From positions 1 to 33,065 of the forward strand of contig JAIPGP010000042.1 of NCBI GenBank assembly GCA_021735645.1: 33,065 bases of DNA, in the 5' to 3' direction. Position 1 is the first letter of the stretch. Each line of letters begins with the position of its first letter. The translations under genes were made by a program, and so were the position numbers. The notes beneath the pieces are model-generated. The model searched no databases and was not told the DNA's origin. It was given only the letters and a program-made list of their open reading frames with translations. This DNA comes from Candidatus Cloacimonadota bacterium (GTDB lineage Bacteria; Cloacimonadota; Cloacimonadia; Cloacimonadales; TCS61). Positions 22,440 through 32,748 of the stretch are shown here, one piece after another.

Positions 22440-25400
22440 TTATTTATCTTCCGGATTTTGTCTGGAGATAGTTTCCACAGGAAATTCATCAATCATATCG
22501 ACAGTAAACATTAATATCAGGGCAGCGTCGTAAGCTTCCACGCAGCCATTACCATCAACATCGGCAACTGTGATCTGCCAGTTTTCCCAATCAGTGATCA
22601 ATAGACAGAAGTATTGCAAGACCAGAGAAGCATCAATTGCTTCTACTTCGATATTATGATTAACATCCCCATAAGGATAGCCACCAGAAATAGCAGGCGA
22701 AAGCTCGCTTTCGTTAGCATGACAATCAACTGCCGAAATCTGGTAGTCACCGGATTCCCCGATGATATTTAATACCGGTTCAGTGATGTATTCCAGTAAC
22801 TCACCATCTAAAAAAACACAGAAATAGGCAAAATCCTCATCCACGGGTTCATTCCAAACGATGTACCCGGCATCAAACAGTAACTCAGTTGGCACTTGCG
22901 GACAGATATTATCCAACGAGTATCCTATCATAATATTACTAACGAAATTACCCTCATCCATACCTGCTATAACGCGGAATTCATAAATATTAGAGTCTCC
23001 CGGCATTGAGTCCTGCAGAGTATGAACCAGCACCTGATATGTCTCAGCACCGTAGGCAATTGTAGAACCAGCGGCTATCCAATCTCCATCAACCAGATAT
23101 TCTACCAGATATTGTTCATTTGGTCTTGTGATCAGACTATCCGTATCTAAACCGCTACGGGTGAATTCTGCCATAACCCAGCCACCCTGGTCATCCGGGA
23201 CATCATAAACATCTTCCAGAACAGGGTAGGGGGAAACATCTTTCACTACTAACACTGTATCACAGGCAGTCAGTCGCTCAAACTGATCGTCAACGTAAAA
23301 AAGTACTGTTTCACTGCCCAGCCATGAAGGCTCAGCACAAATATTTACTATACTTCCTGAAACATTAGCAATAAGAGTATCTCCGGTTACTACTGAATAA
23401 GCCAGATTCTCATTATCGACATCCCAGGCGTAGTTTTCCAAATTTATTTCAAGCTGTCCGCACCCATCCAGATAGAGCGTTTCAGGCAAGTCTATTTCCG
23501 GAGCATCGTTAACCGGATTTACGTGTACGGTCACAGTGTCAGAAGCAGAAAGTCTATTAGAATTGTCATGCACTGTAAATATTAGAGTCTCATTGCCAAA
23601 CCAGTTGTCTAAGGCACTAAAATGCACCTCTGTATCAACAATTGATACATTGATTTCCACATTATCTGTTACCGTTAATGACAATGAATCACCATTAGGA
23701 TCATATAAATATTGTGAGAAATCTTCATCCAGCGTTTCGTCTTCATTAAAGAACAGACTGTCTGGCAATTCAATTATTGGGGTATTAATATTCTGAGTAA
23801 CTGTTACGAAGTCTTCTTTGATTAAAGTTTCTGCATTTGACTGCTCATCTGTTACGGTTAAACTTACACAGTAAACACCCGGCTGATAATATATCCATTG
23901 AGGATTTGATTCATAACTGTCTATTACACCGTCATGCTCAAAATCCCAAGCCCAGGAAACAACATTTGGATTAACAACAGCACTAAATTCAACTGTCAAA
24001 GGTGCCATACCAGAATCAGGTTCAGCAAATAAATCAGATAAGAGTGGGGCATAAACATCAATAGGGCATAAATTTGGTGGATAGCCAATATCAGTCCCCG
24101 GAGAGCTATTTGTTGTAAAACCTGCCTCATAAATCATATCGCTACTCGCATCATATACAGAAAAAGTTACAGTTTCCGTCGTATCTCCATTTATCAACAT
24201 TGAAACATAGGCCAATTCTTGATCTAATACAACTTCCTGACTACCCCGACATTCTCCATCTACAAATGCTGCAACAATATCACCAGCTTCTGCCGGTTCC
24301 CCATTTACCGTCACTTCTCCATACATAACTGTAGAGTTTGTGTAGATTACAGGTTCAAATACTTCATCATCACGTGTATTTGTTTCTCTGATTACTGATC
24401 GATTACTTCTGCCTGCCGGAGAAGGATAGTAGAATTCAGTATCATTATTGACGCGAACCCAATATGCTTCACCCGGATGAACAGTAGTTAGTGTATTGAA
24501 ACCTTGACCAAGAAGCGGGTCGAAACTGGTAGTTATATTCTTGACTTTTATAAGATTTCCGTTATTGATCAAATCTTCAAAAGCCACTTCCACATTCATG
24601 CTACCCTGAGTGATACAAGCGATCAGGTTCCAGCCGGCTTTCAATGAGATTCCAATAGTCTCTGGATTCAGATAACTTCCATATATATTGAGATTTGCTG
24701 AATTTGCCATTTTGATCCAATATCCACAACCATCTGTTAAATGAGTTAAAGTATTAAAAGTTGGTGATAAAGAGGGGTCTTCAACAGATTTAGTATCTTT
24801 CACTTTTACCAATCCGTTTGACATCAAATCAGCAAAGACGCTTTCAATTTCGCTATTTTCTAAATGAACATTAAGAGAAACTAGATTCCAGCCTGTATTC
24901 AGATCAATATCCAAATCAATACCTGTACCAGATATAGCATCAATAGGTAATAGATTAGGTGGGTAACCAATATCATTACCAGGATTCGTATATGTTTCAT
25001 AAGTTACGGTGCAAACCAGATCTCTGCTCACATCATACACTGCAAAATTTACTGTCTCGGCTTCATCTCCCTGAATATTTATTGAACTAATTGTTTGAGA
25101 GCCAGTATAGACCACGGAACCAACTCCACGGCACTCTTCACCCACAAACGCTCCAACTTCATCACCTTCATCAGCCATTTCTCCATCTATTGTTACATCA
25201 CAGTAAGCATATGTTGTGTTAGTATAACAAACAGTATCCCATGGTCTGGGGAAATTATAATATTCTAAAACTGAAATGTAATCATCCTTTAATTCCGTTG
25301 AAATTAATCTTGTTGAATCTGATACGGTTAAACTTACGCTATAAACTCCAGGTTCATCATAGGACCAAACCGGTTCCTGTTCATAACTGTCTATCTCTCC

Positions 25401-28400
25401 GTCATTATCGAAATCCCATGCCCAGCTTATCGGATTTCCAGACGATATATCTGAAAATTCAACTGTTAAGGGTGCTGGTCCTGTAGTAATGTCAGCAGTG
25501 AAATCTGCAATTAATGCTGGATTCACGTATGAGGAAGCGGCTATTGGCAATAGATTGGGTGGATAACCAATATCTCCACCGGGGTTCGACTGAGTTGTAA
25601 AACTTACAATACAGACCATATCCTCGCTCACATCATATACGGCAAAATTTAATGTTTCTATTACTTCACCTTGAATATTCATTGTACATATTGCCTGAGA
25701 ACCACTCATCATTATCTGACCAACAGACCGGCACTGTTCATCCACAAATGCTCCTACTTCATCATCATTTGCTGCGGGTTCACCATCAATTGTTACTAAG
25801 CTGAAAGCTACTGTTGCATTAGCATAATATGTCACATTCCATGGTCTGGGGAAGTAGTGTATCTCTAGACCTGATGCAGCAGCAAACTGAATTAAATCTG
25901 GAGGGTAGCCTAAGATATCACCTGGATCACTTAGTGTTGTATATTCTATATCATAAGTTATATCTGCACTGGCGTCATATACAGCAAAAGATATTTCTTC
26001 CGCTGCTTCTCCATTGATCAGAAGAGACGCATAAGCTGCTCCATCATTGATAACAACTTCCTGGTATCCCCGGCATTCTCCGTTAACAAAAGCTGCTACA
26101 ATATCAGATTCTTCTGCCGGGAATCCATCAATTGTTACTTCGCCAAACAAGGTAGTAGAATTTGTGTAGATAACCGGATCAAAGATGTCATTATCACGAG
26201 TGGTTGATTGTCTGATAACTGATCGGTTACTTCTACTCCCAGAAGCTGGATAATAGAAGTCTATATCGTTAGTAACTTCTACCCAATATGCCATACCGGG
26301 AACTAAAGTCTGTAATGTATTAAAACCAGGGTCAAGATTTGGGTCATAACTCTGGGTAATACTTTTTACTTTAATTAAGCAGTTTAAATCAACTAATTCA
26401 GCAAAAGCCGTTTCCACATTCATATTTGATTCAGGAATAAAAGCAACCAGGTTCCAGCCGGCATTGAAAGGAATGACAGTAGTGGCAGGGTCAAGATATG
26501 TACCACAAATTTCCACAGTATCAGAATTTCCTACCTTCACCCAGTAACCGTAGCCATTTGAGAAATTATCCAGAGTATTGAAATATTGAGGGATCAGCGG
26601 CACATCAGTGAGTTTAGTATCCTTGACCTGAATCAGGTTATCATCAGCTATCTGTTCGGAGAATATAGCTTCAATACTATTATCTTCTAATTCCATGTTT
26701 ATAGAGAACAGGTTCCAGCCGGCATCCAGATATGTTTCCTGATTGCTGAATACTGTTATAAAATCTTCTTTGATTTCTGTAGATGAATTCCTGGTAGAAT
26801 CTGAAATCGTTAAACTCACGTTGTATACTCCAGGCTCATCGTAAACCCAAGCCGGATTCTGCTCATAGCTGTCTATCTCTCCATCATTCTCAAAATCCCA
26901 TGCCCAGCTGATCAGATTACCATATGATATATCTGAAAATTCAACTGTTAAAGGTGCTGGGCCTGAAGTAATGTCAGCAGCGAAATCTGCAATTATTCCT
27001 GGATACGAGTATGATGAAGCGGCTATTGGCAATAGATTGGGTGGATAGCCAATGTCTCCACCGGGGTTCGACTGAGTTGTAAAACTTACCCTACAGACCA
27101 TATCCTCGCTCACATCATATACTGCGAAATGAACCGTCTCTATATACTCTCCTTGAATATTTAAATAAAGTGCATAAGGCACTCCTCCGTTATTATTTAC
27201 ATATCCGACTGCTCGACATTCTCCATCAACAAATGCACCTACTTCATCATCATCCGCTGCCGGATCACCATCAATTGTTACTTCACAGTAAGCTATTGTT
27301 GAGTTAGTATAATACACTACATTCCAGGGTCTGGGAAATGTTAATAATTCTTCTCCTACTATGATGTAATCAACTTTTAGTTCAGTGGAAGCCTCTCTTC
27401 TTGAATCATCAGCAACCGTTAGACTTACACTGTAAACTCCTGATTCATCATATACCCAGGTCGGATTCTGCGCATTGCTATCAATCTCTCCGTCATTCTC
27501 AAAGTCCCATGCCCAGCTGATCGGATTTCCAGACGATATATCTGAAAAATCAACTGTCAAGGGTGTTAGTCCTGATGTAGGATCTGCTGTAAAATCTGCG
27601 GTTAATGATGACATTGCACTAAGTATAACTAATTCGGGTGGATAACCTAAGAAACCACCTGGATTGCTCTGAGTTATATATTCTATATCATAAGTTATAT
27701 CTGCACTGGCATCATATACAGCAAAAGATACTGATTCCTGACTCTCTCCATTGATCAGAAGAGACACATAAGCTGTTCCTTCACTGATAACAACTTCCTG
27801 GTATCCGCGGCATTCTCCATTGATATAAGCTGCTACAATATCAGATTCTTCTGCCGGAACTCCATCAATAGATACTTCACCAAACAAGGTGGTTGTATTT
27901 CTGTAGATAACCGGTTCAAAAATGTTATTATCACGTGTGGTTGACTGTCTGATAACTGATCGACCATTTCTACCCCCAGAAGCTGGATAATAAAAGTCCA
28001 CATCTGTAGTAACTCTTACCCAATATGCCATGCCAGGAACTAAAGTACTTAATGTATTAAAGCCAGAGCCAAGCGAGGGGTCATAACTTTCTGTAATACT
28101 TGTTACCCTTATTAAGTAGTCTAAATCAACTAATTCAGCAAAAGCTATTTCCACATTCATATTTGATTCAGGAATAAATGAGATCAGATTCCAACCCGCA
28201 TTCAAATGAATCACAGTACTGGCTGGATCAAGATATGTACCACTTATTTGCACAGTATCAGAACTTCCTACCTTCACCCAGTAACCATAACCATTTGAAA
28301 AATTATCCAGAGTATTGAAATATTGAGAGAGCAGAGGAACATCTGTGAGTTTAGTGTCCTTGACTTGAATCAGGTTATCAGCGGCTATCTGTTCAGAGAA

Positions 28401-31400
28401 TATCCCTTCAATACTATTGTCTTCTAATTCCATGTTTATAGAGAACAGGTTCCAGCCGGCATCCAGGTTTATTTCCTGATCTTCCATGACCATGATATAG
28501 TCTTCTTTGATCTTTGTAGATGCATTCAGACCATTACTAAGTTCCACAGTCAAACTTACACTGTATATTCCAGGGTTTTCATAGACCCACACCGGATTTT
28601 GCTGGTAGCTGTCAATCACTCCGTCATTCTCAAAATCCCATTCCCAACTGATTATAGAATCTTGTAAAGTAGATAAATCTGTAAATTCTACTGATAAAGG
28701 TGCAATCCCTGAAACAGGATCAGCAGAGAAATCTGGCATCCAATTTGTATATAGTTCTTGAACTTCTAAATTGGAAAGAGCACGATTAAAAATTTGAATA
28801 TCATCTATTGATCCATGAAAATACTTATCCCATCCATAATTATGAGACTGACACCCAATTCCCAGTGGTCTCGAACTCCCATTAATGAAATTATTGGTAT
28901 TGTCCTCAATTGTCATCTCCAAAACTCCATCTAAATAAAATTTGTATTGCATATTATTTCTATCTCTAATCCAGACAATATGATGCCAGTTGTTGTCTCC
29001 TGCTATTTGATAATTGCTATAAGCTATATGTTGACCACCATGTGAAAAATATCCGTCACAACGAGAAGTTGCAGCAATCTTATTTGCATAGTTGATATGT
29101 TCTGAATTGAAAACACACATTGTCACTTCCCCATCATCAGAATCTTCATATCCCAATATTATGGAATTCCCATAAATATTAAATACTTCTTCACTTCTTA
29201 TCCAAGTTGACCATGTAAAGCTTTCATTTATGCCGTATTGGAGTATAAGATCAGTAGTAATATATTGATCCTCTCCATTAAAATGCATTGCTCCTGTTGA
29301 ATTAAAAAACCTGTCTTCGGTTGCAGTAGCTCCGTGATTTGTACCATGGTGATTATTACCACTTTCATCAGCTGCATTGCCATCTAAAGGAAAATATGCA
29401 ACTATATCTTCACCTGATTCAAATATAGAAATATAATCTTCCTTCAATTCCGTTGAAGTCTCTCTTCCGGCATCATCAGCAACCGTTATACTTACACTAT
29501 AAACTCCTGGTTCATCATACTCCCACACCGGATTCTGCTCATAACTGTCTATCTCTCCGTCATTCTCAAAATCCCATGCCCAACTTACAGGATTACCATA
29601 CGAAATATCTGAAAATTCAACTGTCAAGGGTGCTGGTCCTGAAGTTATGTCAGCAGTGAAATCTGCAATTAATGCTGGATTCAAGTATGACGTAGCGGCT
29701 ATTGGCAATAGATTGGGTGGATAACCAATGTCATGGCCTGGATGCGACTGCGTTGTATAGCTTACACTACAAACCATATCTCGGCTTACATCATACACAG
29801 CAAAGTTTACTATCTCTATTGTTTCTCCCTGAATGCCAAATGTACTAACTGCTTGAGAACCATTCATCGCTACTTGACCAATCCCTCGACACTGATCATT
29901 AACAAAGGCTCCCACCTCATCACCACTTGCTGCGGGCTCATCATCTATCGTTACTTCACAATAAGCTACTGTTGAATTAGCATAATATGCCACATTCCAT
30001 GGTCTTGGAAATTCTGGTAATTCTTCTACTACTGTGATGTAATCAACTTTCAGTTCAGTGGAAGTCTCTCTTCCTGAATCATCAGCAACCGTTAGACTTA
30101 CACTGTAAACTCCTAATTCATCATATTCCCAAACCGGATTCTGCGTATTGCTGTCAATCTCTCCGTCATTCTCAAAGTCCCATGCCCAGCTGATCGGATT
30201 ACCATACGATATATCTAAAAATTCAACTGTCAAGGGTGCTAGTCCTGATGTAGGATCTGCTGTAAAATCTGCGGTTAATGATGACATTGCACTAAGTATA
30301 ACTAATTCGGGTGGATAACCTAGGAAACCACCTGGATTGCTCTGAGTTATATATTCTATATCATAAGTCATATCTGCACTGGCATCATATACAGCAAAAG
30401 ATACGTTTTCCGATACTTCTCCATTGATCAGCAGTGAAACGTATGCAGTTCCATCATGGATAATTACTTCCTGGCATCCACGGCATTCTCCGTTCACGAA
30501 AGCTGCTACAATATCAGATTCTTCTGCCGGGAAGTCATCAATTGTTACCTCGCCAAACAAGGTAGTAGTATTTGTGTAGATAACCGGCTCAAAGATGTCA
30601 TTATCACGGATGATTGACTGTCTGATAACAGGTCGGTTGCATCTACTTCCAGAATCTGGATAATAAAAGTCAATATCGTTAGTAACTCTTACCCAATATG
30701 CCATGCCCGGTTCTAAGGTTTCCAAAGTATTAAACATTGGATTTAGATCAGGATCAAAACTTTGGGTAATACTTTTTACTTTCATCAGATAATCAAGGTC
30801 AATCAGCGCTGCAAAAGCATCCTCAACATCCATCTCTGTTTGGGGAGTATAGGCAATCAGGTTCCAGCCTTCATTTATCGCTATCAAGGTATTAGCAGGA
30901 TCAAGCGTAACTCCTTCTAGCGTTACACTACAATCTTCTTCTACATCTACCCAGTAACCAATTCCTTGTTCCATTGCCTCAAGCGTATTGAAGTAATCAG
31001 GGATATCCGGCACTTCTGTAAGTTTTGTATCTTTCACCTGTACTAACTCACCCTCAGATATTTGATCTGCAAACACCTCCTCAAGATTTGAGTTTTCCAA
31101 TGCCAGATTCACAGAAAACAGATTCCAGCCAGCATTAAGACTGATCTCCTGACTACCTAATGTTACAGAGTAGGCATCAATGGGCATCAAGTCAGGTGGA
31201 TAACCAATAATATCTCCTGGATAAGTCATAGTACTATATTCAACATTGATAATCTCATCTGCACTGGCATCATAAACAGCAAAAGATACTGATTCCGGCA
31301 TTTCCCCATTGATTAAAAGAGACACATAAGCTATACTGTCATGTATTACAACTTCCTGGCATCCTCGGCACTCCCCTTCAACAAAAGCAGCCACAATATC

Positions 31401-32711
31401 TCCTGATTCTGCCTGTATATTATCTATCGTTACTTCTCCAAACAGTGTGGTTGAATTAGTATAAATCACCGGTTCAAAGATTTCATTATCACGATTCGTT
31501 GTTTGTCTGATAACTGATTGACCATTTCTACTCCCAGAAGCTGGATAAAAAAAGTCTATATCATTAGAAACTCTTACCCAGTATGCCATGCCAGGAACTA
31601 AAGTACTTAATGTATTAAAACCAGGGTCAAGATTGGGGTCATAACTTTCTGTTATACTTTTTACCATTATTAAGTAGTCTAAATCAACTAATTCAGCAAA
31701 AGCTATTTCCACATTCATATTTGATTCAGGAATAAATGAGATCAGATTCCAACCAGCATTCAAAGGAATTACAGTGCTGTCAGGATCAAGATATGTACCA
31801 CTTATTTGCACAGTATCAGAACTTTGTAATCGTACCCAGTAACCGTATCCGTTTGAGAAATTATCCAGAGTATTGAAATATTGAGTGATCAGAGGAACAT
31901 CAGTAAGTTTGGTATCCTTGACCTGAATCAGGTTATCATTAGCTATTTGTTCAGAGAATATAGCATCAATACTATTATCTACTAATTCCATGTTTATAGA
32001 TATCAGGTTCCAGCCGGCATTTAGACTAATTTCCTGATTGCCGAATACTGTAATAAAATCTTCTTTCAATTCTGTGGAAGTTGCTCTTCCAACTGAATCT
32101 GTGATGGTTAAACACACGCTGTAAATCCCAGGCTCATAGTAAATCCAAACAGGATTCTGCGCATAGCTGTCTATCTCTCCATCATTATCAAAATCCCACT
32201 CCCAGCCGACAGGATTCCCACCGGATAAATCCGTAAACTGAACCTCCAATGGCTCTATACCCGTTAATGTATCAGCACTAAAATCTGCTGCAAATTCACG
32301 CACCTGAAAATTGCCACTAACACCTGAGCCGGTATTACCAAAATAATCGATGGCAGTGACTCTTGAAAATACATCGTTAGAGACTATTTGCGGCACCTGC
32401 CAGTTATATTCGTAATTACTATCAGGTTCTGCTGCCAGGCTTACATCTTCATCAGCATTGTGCTCATCATCATAATAAAATTCTAATAAAACAGGTTCCG
32501 CCAGATTGTCATTAAAATAATCTTCTATTATACAAAACTCTATGTTTACTGAATCTTCAGTAAGAAATTCCTCGCCTCCTGCCGGGTAACTGATAGTCAC
32601 CACCGGATCAACGCTATCCAATATTCCAACACCTGAATCCACTGTCACTACTACTGCATTGACCAATACAAACATCATCATGAATAGAAAAAACACTATC
32701 CTAATCTTCAT
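22440..32711 (-). CDS. Giant exported multi-PKD repeat protein with LamG-like, cadherin-like and C-terminal dockerin-like domains
   Basis: 3,423 residues from the ATG at 32711 (MKIRIVFFLF), placed 5 nt after the GGAGG; earlier ATGs overlap or precede that site. An N-terminal signal peptide (hydrophobic to about residue 20) is followed by an Ig-like region. Eight PKD domains with a SWAWDFENDGEIDS-type core are centred near residues 174, 845, 1047, 1359, 1735, 1939, 2432 and 2922. Between them lie five double GWNL modules (first at about 230-397), nine modules with AAFVNGECRG or GAFV.. cores, and one LamG-like domain at about 1100-1322 (YFPLDGNAADESGNNHHG, WHHIVWIRDR, GSIDDIQIFNRAL). Then come two cadherin-like domains (about 2970-3160), an Fn3-like part, and a dockerin-like end (about 3345-3410: GDVNHN..EAIDASLVL and DVDGNGCVEAYDAALIL). 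No T9SS sorting domain. Probably an adhesin or surface protein; no enzyme motif seen. Confidence 0.93.
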   Translation of the reverse strand: MKIRIVFFLFMMMFVLVNAVVVTVDSGVGILDSVDPVVTISYPAGGEEFLTEDSVNIEFCIIEDYFNDNLAEPVLLEFYYDDEHNADEDVSLAAEPDSNYEYNWQVPQIVSNDVFSRVTAIDYFGNTGSGVSGNFQVREFAADFSADTLTGIEPLEVQFTDLSGGNPVGWEWDFDNDGEIDSYAQNPVWIYYEPGIYSVCLTITDSVGRATSTELKEDFITVFGNQEISLNAGWNLISINMELVDNSIDAIFSEQIANDNLIQVKDTKLTDVPLITQYFNTLDNFSNGYGYWVRLQSSDTVQISGTYLDPDSTVIPLNAGWNLISFIPESNMNVEIAFAELVDLDYLIMVKSITESYDPNLDPGFNTLSTLVPGMAYWVRVSNDIDFFYPASGSRNGQSVIRQTTNRDNEIFEPVIYTNSTTLFGEVTIDNIQAESGDIVAAFVEGECRGCQEVVIHDSIAYVSLLINGEMPESVSFAVYDASADEIINVEYSTMTYPGDIIGYPPDLMPIDAYSVTLGSQEISLNAGWNLFSVNLALENSNLEEVFADQISEGELVQVKDTKLTEVPDIPDYFNTLEAMEQGIGYWVDVEEDCSVTLEGVTLDPANTLIAINEGWNLIAYTPQTEMDVEDAFAALIDLDYLMKVKSITQSFDPDLNPMFNTLETLEPGMAYWVRVTNDIDFYYPDSGSRCNRPVIRQSIIRDNDIFEPVIYTNTTTLFGEVTIDDFPAEESDIVAAFVNGECRGCQEVIIHDGTAYVSLLINGEVSENVSFAVYDASADMTYDIEYITQSNPGGFLGYPPELVILSAMSSLTADFTADPTSGLAPLTVEFLDISYGNPISWAWDFENDGEIDSNTQNPVWEYDELGVYSVSLTVADDSGRETSTELKVDYITVVEELPEFPRPWNVAYYANSTVAYCEVTIDDEPAASGDEVGAFVNDQCRGIGQVAMNGSQAVSTFGIQGETIEIVNFAVYDVSRDMVCSVSYTTQSHPGHDIGYPPNLLPIAATSYLNPALIADFTADITSGPAPLTVEFSDISYGNPVSWAWDFENDGEIDSYEQNPVWEYDEPGVYSVSITVADDAGRETSTELKEDYISIFESGEDIVAYFPLDGNAADESGNNHHGTNHGATATEDRFFNSTGAMHFNGEDQYITTDLILQYGINESFTWSTWIRSEEVFNIYGNSIILGYEDSDDGEVTMCVFNSEHINYANKIAATSRCDGYFSHGGQHIAYSNYQIAGDNNWHHIVWIRDRNNMQYKFYLDGVLEMTIEDNTNNFINGSSRPLGIGCQSHNYGWDKYFHGSIDDIQIFNRALSNLEVQELYTNWMPDFSADPVSGIAPLSVEFTDLSTLQDSIISWEWDFENDGVIDSYQQNPVWVYENPGIYSVSLTVELSNGLNASTKIKEDYIMVMEDQEINLDAGWNLFSINMELEDNSIEGIFSEQIAADNLIQVKDTKLTDVPLLSQYFNTLDNFSNGYGYWVKVGSSDTVQISGTYLDPASTVIHLNAGWNLISFIPESNMNVEIAFAELVDLDYLIRVTSITESYDPSLGSGFNTLSTLVPGMAYWVRVTTDVDFYYPASGGRNGRSVIRQSTTRDNNIFEPVIYRNTTTLFGEVSIDGVPAEESDIVAAYINGECRGYQEVVISEGTAYVSLLINGESQESVSFAVYDASADITYDIEYITQSNPGGFLGYPPELVILSAMSSLTADFTADPTSGLTPLTVDFSDISSGNPISWAWDFENDGEIDSNAQNPTWVYDESGVYSVSLTVADDSRREASTELKVDYIIVGEELLTFPRPWNVVYYTNSTIAYCEVTIDGDPAADDDEVGAFVDGECRAVGYVNNNGGVPYALYLNIQGEYIETVHFAVYDVSEDMVCRVSFTTQSNPGGDIGYPPNLLPIAASSYSYPGIIADFAADITSGPAPLTVEFSDISYGNLISWAWDFENDGEIDSYEQNPAWVYDEPGVYNVSLTISDSTRNSSTEIKEDFITVFSNQETYLDAGWNLFSINMELEDNSIEAIFSEQIADDNLIQVKDTKLTDVPLIPQYFNTLDNFSNGYGYWVKVGNSDTVEICGTYLDPATTVIPFNAGWNLVAFIPESNMNVETAFAELVDLNCLIKVKSITQSYDPNLDPGFNTLQTLVPGMAYWVEVTNDIDFYYPASGSRSNRSVIRQSTTRDNDIFDPVIYTNSTTLFGEVTIDGFPAEESDIVAAFVNGECRGYQEVVINDGAAYASLLINGEAAEEISFAVYDASADITYDIEYTTLSDPGDILGYPPDLIQFAAASGLEIHYFPRPWNVTYYANATVAFSLVTIDGEPAANDDEVGAFVDEQCRSVGQIMMSGSQAICTMNIQGEVIETLNFAVYDVSEDMVCIVSFTTQSNPGGDIGYPPNLLPIAASSYVNPALIADFTADITTGPAPLTVEFSDISSGNPISWAWDFDNDGEIDSYEQEPVWSYDEPGVYSVSLTVSDSTRLISTELKDDYISVLEYYNFPRPWDTVCYTNTTYAYCDVTIDGEMADEGDEVGAFVGEECRGVGSVVYTGSQTISSINIQGDEAETVNFAVYDVSRDLVCTVTYETYTNPGNDIGYPPNLLPIDAISGTGIDLDIDLNTGWNLVSLNVHLENSEIESVFADLMSNGLVKVKDTKSVEDPSLSPTFNTLTHLTDGCGYWIKMANSANLNIYGSYLNPETIGISLKAGWNLIACITQGSMNVEVAFEDLINNGNLIKVKNITTSFDPLLGQGFNTLTTVHPGEAYWVRVNNDTEFYYPSPAGRSNRSVIRETNTRDDEVFEPVIYTNSTVMYGEVTVNGEPAEAGDIVAAFVDGECRGSQEVVLDQELAYVSMLINGDTTETVTFSVYDASSDMIYEAGFTTNSSPGTDIGYPPNLCPIDVYAPLLSDLFAEPDSGMAPLTVEFSAVVNPNVVSWAWDFEHDGVIDSYESNPQWIYYQPGVYCVSLTVTDEQSNAETLIKEDFVTVTQNINTPIIELPDSLFFNEDETLDEDFSQYLYDPNGDSLSLTVTDNVEINVSIVDTEVHFSALDNWFGNETLIFTVHDNSNRLSASDTVTVHVNPVNDAPEIDLPETLYLDGCGQLEINLENYAWDVDNENLAYSVVTGDTLIANVSGSIVNICAEPSWLGSETVLFYVDDQFERLTACDTVLVVKDVSPYPVLEDVYDVPDDQGGWVMAEFTRSGLDTDSLITRPNEQYLVEYLVDGDWIAAGSTIAYGAETYQVLVHTLQDSMPGDSNIYEFRVIAGMDEGNFVSNIMIGYSLDNICPQVPTELLFDAGYIVWNEPVDEDFAYFCVFLDGELLEYITEPVLNIIGESGDYQISAVDCHANESELSPAISGGYPYGDVNHNIEVEAIDASLVLQYFCLLITDWENWQITVADVDGNGCVEAYDAALILMFTVDMIDEFPVETISRQNPEDK
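27361..27730. repeat. Near-identical internal DNA repeat, copy 1 (partner 30034-30403)
   Basis: Lies within the giant gene and covers a PKD domain and the start of the neighbouring ECRG module. It aligns without gaps to 30034-30403 at an offset of 2,673 bp, a multiple of three; more than 100 bp around 27600-27730 differ at only a few positions. Weaker similarity continues to about 27985. It points to recent duplication or gene conversion. Confidence 0.85.
28021..28465. repeat. Internal GWNL-module DNA repeat, copy 1 (partner 31579-32023)
   Basis: Covers most of the third GWNL double module of the giant protein. It aligns without gaps with 31579-32023 at 3,558 bp (1,186 codons); long runs, for example around 28105-28190, are identical. 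Copies in the fourth module (about 26280-26740) are more diverged. Confidence 0.8.
30034..30403. repeat. Near-identical internal DNA repeat, copy 2 (partner 27361-27730)
   Basis: Second copy of the PKD-plus-ECRG block in the giant gene. The spacing of 891 codons means recombination between copies would delete or duplicate a reading-frame-preserving segment that includes the LamG-like domain. Confidence 0.85.
31579..32023. repeat. Internal GWNL-module DNA repeat, copy 2 (partner 28021-28465)
   Basis: Second copy, coding for the first GWNL double module after PKD domain 1. Same frame and no gaps against the partner. Confidence 0.8.
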
Positions 32712-32715
32712 CATT

Positions 32716-32721
32716 CCCTCC
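32716..32721 (-). promoter_or_regulatory. Ribosome-binding site of the giant gene, deciding the start
   Basis: GGAGGG on the minus strand lies between a first ATG (32723) that overlaps it and a double ATG at 32714 and 32711. Only the last has normal spacing (5 nt from GGAGG), so translation should begin MKIRIVFF. Confidence 0.7.
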
Positions 32722-32748
32722 ATTATAATTTAATTCAATATCTCTTTT

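Noticed and set aside
22292-22471. 59-codon plus-strand frame
   Set aside because: No ribosome-binding site, overlaps the end of the giant gene and a palindrome, and resembles no family I know.
22440-22690. Cellulosome component
   Set aside because: A dockerin-like end alone is not enough; no cohesin, scaffoldin or glycoside hydrolase is seen in the window.
32722-32727. TATAAT as -10 box for the giant gene
   Set aside because: It overlaps the start region and would place the transcript start at the ribosome-binding site.
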